From: Desarmillaria ectypa
Lineage: Eukaryota; Basidiomycota; Agaricomycetes; Agaricales; Physalacriaceae
Length of the DNA: 64,000 nt
Assembly: GCA_030407005.1 (NCBI GenBank)
Contig: JAUDYN010000008.1
Coordinates: forward strand, 1,860,001 to 1,924,000
Direction: 5' to 3'
Under the pieces are notes generated by a model. That model had not been told where the DNA came from. It saw nothing but the letters and a program-made list of their open reading frames with translations, and did not search any database. Every line of letters begins with the position of its first letter. The stretch's first letter is position 1. The translations under genes and the position numbers were made by a program. This document shows, one piece after another, positions 55,203-64,000 of this stretch.

Positions 55203-56984
55203 ATGCATCTTCATCGGCTAGAGATGCGGCTTCACAACACCCTGCAGTCCCTCCTTCTCCTATTGGCCTCTTCGTCTGCTGTCTTGGGTGCTGCCCTTGA
55301 GGGCTATGGCTTGTCACAGCGCTTAGAGGCGACCAGGGGAAAACTTGTATTTGCCCATTTCATGGTGGGTTCAAACGTATCTCGTCGCGTTTCCAGCTAC
55401 TTATACTTGTTTGTTAGATTGGTATCGTATCTGATAGGACCAGTGCTGCCGCTTTCGATGACGACATGAAGCGCGCAAAATCCTACGGGATTGATGCATT
55501 TGCCCTGAACATTGGTACCGATCCTTACACCGACACCCAGCTAGGATACGCATACGAATCAGCAGCCAACAATGGCATGAAGGTCTTTATTTCCTTCGAT
55601 TTCAACTGGTGGAGCGCCTCCGATGCCACGGGTGTTGGCTCAAAGATTGCCCAATATGCCTCGAAACCAGCGCAATTGAAGATTAACGGGAAAGTATTTG
55701 TCTCTTCTTTCGCGGGTACGTCACTTCTCGATGTCGCTTTGCATGTCAATGATTGACAAGCGGCTCATAAGGTGATGGCTTAAACATTGATCAGGTTCGC
55801 TCTACTGCAGGAGTGGATCTCTTCATGGCCCCCAACTTCCATCCCGGACAAGGAGACTTTTCTAAGTTAGATGGTGCCTTGAATTGGATGGCATGGCCCA
55901 ACGATGGTAGAAATAAGGCACCCGAAGGGAGCGCTGCCATTTCTGTTATTGACGGAGATGACTCCTACCTGTCAACTATTGGCGATAAGAGCCTTATTTC
56001 TCGTGAGTTTCGAATCACGACTAATAGTCAATCAGTCGCCAACTCAGATCTTCTAATGTAGCTGCGTCGCCTTGGTTCTCGACTCATTTTGGAGCCGAAG
56101 TTTCTTACAGCAAGAATTGGGTGTTCCCGGGAGACTTCTTGTGGTACCAACGCTGGAATGACATCCTTGCATTGGCACCTCAGTATGTCGAAATCGAAAC
56201 ATGGAACGATTACGGGGAATCCCACTATATTGGGCCACTTTCCTCCCCTCATACCGATGACGGAGGCTCCAAATGGGTTAATGACATGTCAGTGATTCGA
56301 CTTTGTTAACATCTTACGATCTCTGTGTCTCATGGTAATTGTGGTCACAGGCCTCATTCGGGTTGGCTCGAAATGTCGAAGCCTTTCATTGCTGCATACA
56401 AAGCAGGTTCTTCATCAGTCTCCAACTACATCACCGACGAAAAGCTCATCTACTGGTATCGTCCTACCCCGCGAGACATTAACTGTGACTCCACGGATAC
56501 GACAATGGGACCGGCTAACAACGCCAGCGGCAATTATTTCAACGGTCGCCCGAACGGCTGGGATACTCTGAGCGACAGCGTCTTCGTTGTGTCTCTTCTC
56601 AAATCACCTGGTACTGTCACCGTAAACTCTGGGGGTACACATTACAGCTACAACGCGCCTGCCGGTGCAGCCGCGTTTTCCGTGCCCATGGGCATCGGTG
56701 CACAAGCTTTTGCGTTAACCCGGAAAGGCAGGACTATCTTTAGCGACACAAGCTTGAAGCAGATTGTCACAAGCTGTGTTTGTGGCATCTACAACTTCAA
56801 CGCCTATGTCGGCACTGTCCCCGCCGGGGCGCCCGACCCCCTTGGCTCAGATGGCTTGGCTGCCTTCTCGAATGGTCTCAAGGTTGCCTGTGCAGCTCGA
56901 CCTTCGTTGCCCGCCACACCTCCTGCTACTGTTGCTATTTTCGCAACCGGTACTCCCACGGCCGCCCCCACATCTCATGTATAA
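55203..56984 (+). CDS. Secreted GH71 alpha-1,3-glucanase (mutanase)
   Basis: The start MHLHRLEMRLHNTLQSLLLL gives a signal peptide that ends SSAVLGA; the Met at 55224 is an alternative. After ATRGKLVFAHFM and an intron come DDDMKRAKSYGIDAFALNIG and MKVFISFDFNWWSASDATGV, the family's first beta-alpha segment. Then VDLFMAPNFHPGQGDFSKLD, KNWVFPGDFLWYQRWNDIL, PQYVEIETWNDYGESHYIGP (the acidic ETWNDYGES motif), and KLIYWYRPTPRDINCDSTDT. The C-terminal part, KQIVTSCVCGIYNFNAYVG, ends TPTAAPTSHV, Pro/Thr-rich. About 500 aa without a clear carbohydrate-binding module. Hydrolyses alpha-1,3-glucan of fungal cell walls, for remodelling or mycoparasitism. Confidence 0.94.
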
Positions 56985-57731
56985 AGCCAGCCCTCACAAC
57001 ACATTTCATAATGCCTGAATGAAATGAGACATTACCATTTCCCGTTTATTATGTATCCCTGCAGGCTTGTTATTTATCGCTCTATTGACGGACATCGTAT
57101 ATTTGATCGCTTGATTTAAGTAGAAATCAGTCTTGTTGTAACTGTTGTATGTCCTGTATACACTGTAAATGATTTTTTAGACCTTTTCCCTGCGCGATGA
57201 ATCAAGTAGGTGGATATGGGCTGGAATTGGTCGCTTGCATTGTTGGCCTTCGACCCAGTTAATGAGCTTCTGATAATCGATAATCCTCGATCACTAGCGG
57301 TACCTAGAAGGCCCTATTGTCTATGTCCGAGGTCTCCTCGATGGACCGTGCAGTGTAATACTACCTGCCTGATTGGTATAACGGCCGGAATCAAGGAAGT
57401 GGTCGTCCATTATTTCGGAGACGCGTAAAAAGTTGGTACATCACGCCCGACTTCATAAATTAATAGAAGCTCGTAGTACCCAAACACAACAAGCCAAGTA
57501 CAAGCCGCACCTAATCATCTAGTTTACAGATTATGCTGTCCTCTTGACAGCTTTCTTGGCTCAAGGCCTATTGCTCCCTTAATTTTTTTGCAATGATACC
57601 AAGACCTACTTCGATTGACATGAGCTACACTATACATGACTTTGGCAGAGAAGTTCAATTCCCAGACAGAAAACTTATTTGATGAAAATTCAGCCGAACG
57701 AGTGCGCGCGGACATCCTACAATCATCTTCT
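56985..57731. other. Intergenic 3' region, 747 bp
   Basis: Convergent 3' flanks of the GH71 gene (+) and the uncharacterised gene at 57732 (-). The plus frame 57210-57428 shows no motif. Confidence 0.4.
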
Positions 57732-59175
57732 TCACGAAGAACGCTGGAGTTCACCATGTTGAAGAGAATTGTAAAGGTCGCTGTCGTCATACATGGTGCT
57801 GTATAAGAGACGACCCTCAGGAGTAGAATAGAAGACCCTGATGCCTAATGTCGCGTCAAAGTAGTCAGTGTCGAAGGTCGTATCTTTCAATGTTTTTCAA
57901 ATACTCACTACGTTTCGTTTTATCAGAATTGGAAGGATCATAGACAACGGCGATAGATGCTGCAAGCGGACCCGTGTTACTCATATAAACCCTTGCAGCC
58001 AGAGAGTACTCACTACCACGCGCAGGTGTCCTACCGCTTATAGTATTGGGCACCAACGACATATCCAAAAAGTTGCTACCCTGAGAGACCTGTCCCTGGA
58101 AGAGCCTCGACGGATCTTCCTGAGGCTGACTGAAGAGTCGGTATTGGTTGTCGGCACTATTCTGAATACCCGTATGAACGGTAGCGAAAGGTCCGCGCAT
58201 GACCGGACCATTGAACTCGGATACAGGTTCGAACTTGGGAATCAAGACATTTAAAGCTTTTCGGGACTCTCGCCTCATGTGGACCACAAAGTGGCCGGGA
58301 GCCTGGTTGTACATGACGCAAACACAGTCGACCGTATCGGTTCCGGAGTACGCATCTATTTCTGAAATGTCACTCATTAGACCACAGACCATTACCAAGT
58401 AAGATAAGAAGGATCATACCGGTCCACGAAAAGGCCGAGAGGGTTGTTCGCGCCATCGCGGGGTCATAAGTGACAAGGGAAGGAATGCTCCATTCTCCGA
58501 ACGCTTTCTGATACACGTAATCTGCTTTCATGTGAGAAAATCATTAATAAAGTGTAATACACAAGCTCACAAATCCTCTGTAAAGAGACACAAGTCAATG
58601 CCAATGTCAGTTGAGGCGAGGAAATATCATCTTACATTGTCAGGTGCTTGATAAAACAAAAAGGCGGTCTGATAATCTTGACCAGTAGTCACCGACGCAA
58701 GAGATGAGCCCATCACTGGAGCAATCGCGCTGCCGCTGGTGGTCTCGGGCACGGTATTGATGCCAATGTGCGAGCGCCCTCCACCCTTATCAATCCTCCA
58801 CTCGAACAAGTTGCCGTTGTAGCCTTGGTAGAAGATAGAAGATTGCTGACTCGTTTCCGAAAAGTCGCGCTGCGTCGAAATAAGTGGTCAGTGTGCGCCT
58901 TCAACATTGGAGAGAGGGAGAAAGAGACTTACCCTGTTTGCAGTAATCTTGGAATCGCGATGGCCATACCCGGAGCTGAACGAGCTAATTTGCAAGGTAG
59001 TATCTGACGATTGGGTACGCTTCAAGGTGACGATGCTTGGGGTCGTTTCTGCAGGCTGCGCGATCAAGCAGTATACATAGTCGAAGCTCGGCGAGCCATA
59101 AACTGCAGCGAAGAAGTTACCAACGATTGGGGCAGGCATAGTGGGTTGAACAGATGCGTTGGATCGGAAAGACAT
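57732..59175 (-). CDS. Uncharacterised protein, possibly a beta-propeller lectin
   Basis: The start MSFRSNASVQPTMPAPIVGN at 59175 opens exon 1, ending ITANR with a GTAAGT donor at 58932. Exon 2 has RDFSETSQQSSIFYQGYNG and NLFEWRIDKGGGRSHIGINT. Further exons: QDYQTAFLFYQAPDN; FGEWSIPSLVTYDPAMARTT; EIDAYSGTDTVDCVCVMYNQ; and NYRLFSQPQEDPSRLF. The last exon, joined at 57844 through a strong GTGAGTATT donor, is IRVFYSTPEGRLLYSTMYDD and ends QHGELQRSS. The repeated 'IxVFYxxxxGxLxE/Y' segments recall blades of Aleuria-type fucose lectins, but the match is only a pattern. No signal peptide is evident. Confidence 0.55.
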
Positions 59176-60552
59176 GTAGGAATGAGAACTAGAGCACTGA
59201 AGATGCTGCTTTTTAAGGCTTTCACTCGAGGCGTAAAATGGTCTAGAGTTGTAGAATGAATAGATCACGATCCTTCCAGGAACAATGTATTAAGGCAGAT
59301 GAATACGAACGCGACATGTTCAGTTGGTGCTGGTTGCAGTTGTATCCCGGCATGAGTTGTCAGGTGCGCCGATCAAGGACCGCGATGAGGAAACATTCAG
59401 CATGTCCAACTGATAACACGGTGCTGAATCTTTACCTAGCACAAATACTATTCAGTCGCCATACATGGGATTTCTCCGCTGGGCGAGTAAGCGGCGGTAG
59501 AGCTGCAGTGCCGTGACATAAGAAATAGCACTGAGCACTAGCGACTAAAACTTTAAAGTCTTCGGTTTTAGACGTGTTTACGAGTACTTTAGCAAGTCGC
59601 CCAAGAATCGGGTTGAATGTCCTCGCCAAGTCAACCGCAGAAAAACAGAATCGCGGTACTTCAATAGCAGTCAGATCCAAGGGATGTAAGAATCATGCAT
59701 CAAGTGGGAGCAAGGGTGCATTCTGAATGCCTTCTTCTCTCATACGTGTTATCACGAGGCATATAGAGGGAAGACAGATTGTATACAGTCGAGAGGTATC
59801 AAAGGATTATAGCCCGTCTTTTGCCACTAGGATTCATCACGAGGACTTGCACTGAGAAATATTTCTGTAACCTTGACACCGAGTGAAACCAATTCAAAGA
59901 AAGAAGCAGAGTAACGGGGTGACTTCAAGGTCAGCGAAGTCATGCAATGAACTGGTTCGCAAATCGCCTGAGGAGTCGTACATGTGGCCCACTCGTTGAG
60001 AATGAAGGATATTTGAAGCTTGACTTGGCATGAAATAGTGCTGAATTAACTTTTCAAATTGCACTAATTTTCTCAATAGTAGGACTTATTTAAAATGCAA
60101 AAAAATGTATTTATTCGTAGCTAAACCTGGTGAGGTCATCTCCTGGTTAACACGTATGACGATGCGCGGCAGCGCGCTTCCGTCGAAGGGACGCCACGTG
60201 ATGACAGGCTAATCGCACCGGACTGGGATTGCTTCGTAATCATCTGGTGCAATAAGGAAGATGGCCACAAGGCAGAATGGTAGTGGGAGGGCGGGGTGCA
60301 AAGGGGGAGATGGAGCAAAACTGTAGGATGGTGGTGGAAGGTGGCAGACATAGTGCTGACCGATGCTGTCCTCTTTGGGATTCACGTGGTGGCTGTACAG
60401 AGGGCGAATTTTCAAAAACCCATATTGCAAGCGATCACCACGACCTGAACTGACTCACGCGTCAAGAAATTTATTTCTTAGCCAATTTCAGCTTAGGTCC
60501 AAGGTCAGTACATGCGTACGGTCGCTACGAGTGGAACTGAGAGGCATTTCAG
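59176..60552. other. 1.4 kb stretch without a supported gene
   Basis: Upstream regions of the divergent lectin-like (-) and F-box (+) genes. It contains an E-box CCACGTGATGAC at about 60193-60204, 350 bp before the F-box ATG. Open frames (59011-59259, 59256-59516 and 60363-60617 on plus; 60136-60430 on minus) show no recognisable product. Confidence 0.35.
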
Positions 60553-62124
60553 ATGGAAGATGTCATGGATTCTTTCACAGTGGCCCCGAAAAACGTAAAG
60601 TCATCTCCAGTGGTTGACCTCGCACTGGAGGTGCAGTTTGATCTTGAACCTCACCAAAAAGATCTCGTAAAGAAACTAGTCCTTGAGGCGGAGCAGGACA
60701 TGGCCCACTTCGAGTACAATGTTCGTTGTATCCGTGAAAATCTCGTCAATTATATCGCACAACACAAGGCTTTGCTCACACCCATCTCCCGTCTACCTGT
60801 CGACATCTTATCCACCATATTTATCCTCCTTGCTTCTACTGCAAGGAACACCGTGTTCGACCTGAAGAGTCCGCCTTGGGTGCTCACACATGTATGCAGA
60901 CGGTGGAGGAATCTAGCACGGTCTACACCAGAACTATGGAGCTATGTGACAGTGAAGGATCAGCAGATTGGATTGGCGGATCCTTATGATCTGTTGCTAG
61001 AGTCCATGGCAGAAGAATATTTTCGGCTTTCAGAGGGCGCCCCACTTTACATCGAACTGGGATCGGGACGGAATGACGAGTACTCAGACAATGTTCTCAC
61101 CGATGCTGCCCTTGACTTCTTGCCCACTCATTCTGCGCGATGGAAGACTTTCAAGGCCCGTCTCTCCCTATATGAGATCGCGCATCTGACCATCCCTTTA
61201 CCAATCCTCGAAAGCATTGATCTCGTCAGTTCTTCTGAGTTTGATGACGAATACCCAGAGAAGGTTAGAATGTTCCGTGACGCGCCCAGGCTAGTAAAAG
61301 CCTCACTTTCCGAGCTTCCTCCCACGACTGTTGTTCATCTGCCAAAGACCTTGATCAGTATCTCCTTCAAGGATATGCCCATGAACCAAATCACGTCTCA
61401 CCTCAGGGGGGTGACCCATTCTCTCGTTTCTTGTGAAATACGAGAGCTTGATGGCCCAGCACCTAGCAAATTCCTTTCCCTACGGCTTTCTCGTCTGCAG
61501 AGCCTGCGGATATCTTTCGCCGACGACTTCTCCTTAGGCGCCATGAAGCAGCATGCCCGCAGGTTCATAGGCTGTCTGACACTTCCTGCATTGACGGAGC
61601 TTCACGTCAATGGCTCGGTCACGCTGGATGCTCAAATTTTTACGGACCTCATCCGTCGTTCCAGGTGCAGCATTCGCTCATTGTTATTTGAGTGTGGAGA
61701 CATGTTCAAACTTCTCCGGTATTCCCCCAATGTCACCCATCTATCATTGACACAGAAAACTTTGGAGCACGGAGGGTTGAAGCCACTGGGGTACCCTTTA
61801 GGTGATAAGAAGTTCATTCTGCCGAAGCTGGATACTTTGGAGATCCACTCGACGGGTTTTACGGAAGTGCAGTTCAAAGGAATTGTCCAGACCATCAAAA
61901 GCCGTTTTGCTGCGAATCCCCAGTTACAGGTCTCTTTCCGATTGGGTCGTCAGAGACCGCAATCTTCAGAGAAGGGTATGAAAGAGCAAGATATGAAGAA
62001 CCAGCTAAAGAAAGCAATAGGTAGAGGTCTAAGGGTCCAGTTCATCCTTCCGGAACCCGATGACGAGTCTGATTGGGACTCAGAATCGGGAGATGAATAT
62101 TACCTGTACGATGATTCCTCTTGA
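60553..62124 (+). CDS. F-box protein with LRR-like tail
   Basis: An intronless gene of 523 aa, typical of the large agaric F-box family. The N-terminus has a helical stretch, LVKKLVLEAEQDMAHFEYNV. The F-box lies at about residues 77-125: ISRLPVDILSTIFILLAST, then PWVLTHVCRRWRNLARSTPE and LWSYVTV. Leucine-rich repeats follow: LPILESIDLVSSSEFDDEY, ARRFIGCLTLPALTELHVNG, SNVTHLSLTQ-like segments and LDTLEIHSTG, typical of a substrate-binding solenoid. It ends with an acidic YYLYDDSS tail. Such proteins bring targets to SCF ubiquitin ligases through Skp1. The target is unknown. Its frame is clean and it lacks introns, unlike its neighbours. Confidence 0.9.
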   Translation: MEDVMDSFTVAPKNVKSSPVVDLALEVQFDLEPHQKDLVKKLVLEAEQDMAHFEYNVRCIRENLVNYIAQHKALLTPISRLPVDILSTIFILLASTARNTVFDLKSPPWVLTHVCRRWRNLARSTPELWSYVTVKDQQIGLADPYDLLLESMAEEYFRLSEGAPLYIELGSGRNDEYSDNVLTDAALDFLPTHSARWKTFKARLSLYEIAHLTIPLPILESIDLVSSSEFDDEYPEKVRMFRDAPRLVKASLSELPPTTVVHLPKTLISISFKDMPMNQITSHLRGVTHSLVSCEIRELDGPAPSKFLSLRLSRLQSLRISFADDFSLGAMKQHARRFIGCLTLPALTELHVNGSVTLDAQIFTDLIRRSRCSIRSLLFECGDMFKLLRYSPNVTHLSLTQKTLEHGGLKPLGYPLGDKKFILPKLDTLEIHSTGFTEVQFKGIVQTIKSRFAANPQLQVSFRLGRQRPQSSEKGMKEQDMKNQLKKAIGRGLRVQFILPEPDDESDWDSESGDEYYLYDDSS

Positions 62125-62219
62125 TACAGATAACGCAATTCTAGACTATAATTGCAAAAAATCTTTCCTGTTGATGTTCCGTGAAAGCGAATAGCTGAAC
62201 TTAAATAATTGCGGACATC
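62125..62219. other. Short gap between convergent stops
   Basis: 95 bp between the F-box stop and the stop of the anchored Lys-rich protein on the minus strand. Confidence 0.5.
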
Positions 62220-63314
62220 CTACTCCCAAACTAGCTTCCCATTGTCATCAACGGTAGCCATCATCCCACCACTTATTTTCTTCCCACCCTTCCCCCTCGA
62301 GAGCTCTGCCATCCGAGTCTTTTCTAGCTCTTTGTGGTGCTTTGCAAGCGCTGCCAGCCTCTCTTTCTCAGCCTCAGCCTTGACCGCCTTCTCGGTCGCC
62401 TTCCGGGCAGCATTCTGCCGCTGACGCTTTGTCTGCGGTTGGTTGGGTGTTGGTGTGGTTTCTGATATCCATAACTTGGTGATTAGTTTAGCATGAAGCT
62501 AATGGAGGACTCACTGTTCGTCTTCGACGACAAGTTCGCAGTAGTAGCGTTACGCGACCCACGGCTCCGCTTCACAACTCCCCAGCCCTCGTCATCGTCT
62601 TCTACATCGTGTACATCTTCATAGTCACCCCACGAGAAGCCTGCAGCAGGGACTGCTCTTGACGATGACTCGGAAGTAGTAGACCGAGTAGGTGTAGTCG
62701 TTCCAGTGTTGGAGTTACTATATGATAGGTAAGCATGTCATGAGTAAAAAAAGTCGGCAGGTACGCAACTTGTCGGTTTCACCGCTAGTTAGTACTTGGG
62801 ATACCTCAACGGTAGGATCAACTTGGGGTTTGGGGGTTTTTGTCATTGTTGGTGGCTCTGAAGGTGGGGGAGGTGATGGTGGGATTTGAGCAGACGAGGA
62901 AGGTGACTGAGATTCTGCCTTAGCCGCAGCGCTCTTCTTCTTTCCTTTATTCTTCTTTTTCGGCAAGGATGTTGTTGACTCCTTCGATGCTACAAGAGTA
63001 TCAGGAGGAACTTTAGCAGCCTCAAAGTCGCCTGGAATACCCTCCACAGGACTCGCGACTGGTGCCTCTTTCTGCTCAACCGCAGCACTGGTGTTGCTGT
63101 CCTGGAGCGAGGCAGACGTTTCTTTCCCTCTGGCCTTCCCTTTGGCCTTCCCCTTCTTCTTCCCCTTCGTTTCCGGAAGTGGCGGCTTAGCTCTGTCCTG
63201 TGACGAATTTGAAATTTGGACCACAGCAAAGCCCACAGCGCCGGCGACTGCGACAGCAGTCAAGGCTGTTTCGGCGGACACAGAGGAAAATATGGTGCTT
63301 TGAGTCTGGCCCAT
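62220..63314 (-). CDS. Uncharacterised N-terminally anchored, Lys/Pro-rich protein
   Basis: The start MGQTQSTIFSSVSAETALTA at 63314 leads to one hydrophobic span, VAVAGAVGFAVVQI. A Lys-rich tract (KGKKKGKAKGKARGKE), then Glu/Pro/Ser text (SPSSSAQIPPSPPPPSEPP) follows. Two introns lead to FSWGDYEDVHDVEDDDEGWG, VVKRSRGSRN and a final exon with a basic coiled coil (RQRQNAARKATEKAVKAEAE; EKERLAALAKHHKELEKTR) and a motif near the end, KISGGMMATVDDNGKLVWE. The family appears conserved in fungi but I know no function. The layout suggests a membrane-anchored adaptor. Confidence 0.7.
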
Positions 63315-63809
63315 ATAAATAGTATAGGAACAAGAGGATGAATGAATGGATGAAATGCAAGTTCGGACTTGAAATACGGTGCAAGGATGGTGGTGGTGAC
63401 GTGGAGAAAGAAATATTCTGCGAAAACGTGATCACTTACAAACGCGTTCGATTCCAACGCGTACCATTCCCAGGAGCACATGATTTTTATTTGAGGGTGA
63501 AAAGACTTGCTAAAGAAGGATATTGGTAAAGGAGGTGTTGGTATCTGTACAGTTGAATGTTACGAGAGGGAGTTAGGTTCTGGACATTCCCGTCCGTGAT
63601 GTGTAACGTAGATGATGGCAGCAAGGGACCCCAACTATACAGAGAAGAGCTACTCTAAAAATATATCGAATGCAGCTTTAAAAGCGTATATGCACATACA
63701 AAAATGAGGGTGTAGGGTATCTCGAACAATGACAACATTGGAAAAGTATGATAATACAAGATGTGAAGGGTGAAATGAAAGTGGAGGCAATAAAGCAGGG
63801 TCAGAAATT
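63315..63809. other. Intergenic, promoter of the anchored Lys-rich protein
   Basis: 495 bp. The minus-strand promoter of the gene starting at 63314 and the 3' flank of the gene at the right edge. No gene seen. Confidence 0.4.
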
Positions 63810-64000
63810 TCAGTCAACCTCACTATCGCTCACAGTCGCGGCTGAGAACCGCAACTGATCCGATGCTAGACCGTCATTGCCTCTGAGATGAAGCGTTCCT
63901 CCTGCTCGGGCGCTCCTCTCCAACAGATCATTCCACATGTCTGCCTTTTCTTGCTCAGTCCAAGCAGGTTTTACCGTTGCTCGGTCACGGAACTGAGCTG
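63810..64000 (-). CDS. C-terminal end of a gene running off the right edge (unidentified)
   Basis: On the minus strand a frame open to the last base reads QFRDRATVKPAWTEQEKADM, WNDLLERSARAGGTLHLRGN and DQLRFSAATVSDSEVD, then TGA at 63812-63810. The composition and uninterrupted frame are like a real protein tail. No family can be named from these ~60 residues. Confidence 0.6.
   Translation of the reverse strand, partial: AQFRDRATVKPAWTEQEKADMWNDLLERSARAGGTLHLRGNDGLASDQLRFSAATVSDSEVD

Noticed and set aside
1..64000. CRISPR arrays, bacterial operons, plasmid or prophage signs
   Set aside because: None seen; intron-rich eukaryotic genes throughout.

Overview
The window is nuclear DNA of a filamentous fungus, most likely an agaricomycete basidiomycete. 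Genes are dense and lie on both strands. Almost every gene is cut by short introns of about 45-60 bp with GT(G/A)NGT donors, and intergenic gaps are short. The gene content fits: a cerato-platanin, a GH71 alpha-1,3-glucanase, an M43 secreted metalloprotease, a fused ergothioneine synthase Egt1, an intronless agaric-type F-box protein, and an RNase H-bearing retroelement remnant.

Layout, left to right. 1-36 holds the first 12 codons of a probable FAD enzyme leaving the window on the minus strand. An intron-containing tRNA-Lys(UUU) lies at 608-713 (-) and a cerato-platanin at 1272-1682 (+). COX20 (+) and a CDC25-like rhodanese (-) converge at 3646-4753. An inositol monophosphatase (5021-6542, -) and a homeodomain protein (6689-7756, +) diverge from a 146 bp gap. 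A small mitochondrial anchored protein follows (7941-8681, +). Then come minus-strand genes for a bestrophin channel (8901-11416), the mitochondrial porin VDAC (11729-12874) and an M43 protease (13136-14283). A broken retroelement occupies about 15980-17400 (-). FACT subunit Pob3 (17589-19776, -) and alpha-actinin (19960-22674, +) diverge. A large RA-PH signalling protein (23113-26508, -), a DCAF4-like WD40 protein (28069-29681, +), a polytopic membrane transporter (30073-31803, +) and Egt1 (32341-35598, +) follow.

The middle (36.3-42 kb) holds one uncharacterised membrane-anchored protein and two tandem, decayed kinase-like genes. After that come a severin/gelsolin-like protein (-), a PAXBP1/GCFC splicing factor (-) sharing a 105 bp divergent promoter with a Rad60/NIP45 SUMO-like protein (+), the mRNA-capping RNA triphosphatase (-), an uncharacterised single-pass protein (-), a Dpb3/POLE4-type histone-fold protein (-), GH71 (+), an uncharacterised protein with lectin-propeller-like segments (-), an F-box protein (+), an uncharacterised anchored Lys-rich protein (-), and the 3' end of a gene leaving the window (63810-64000, -).

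There is no obvious metabolic cluster: most genes are conserved housekeeping genes (chromatin, splicing, capping, mitochondria, actin) interspersed with secreted or lineage-specific genes. The most unusual signals are four introns whose reading frames require GC-AG splicing, a homeodomain lacking the near-invariant Asn51, and twin kinase pseudogenes with a stop codon at the same aligned site. Intron boundaries and products were read by eye from the translation; no database search was possible.
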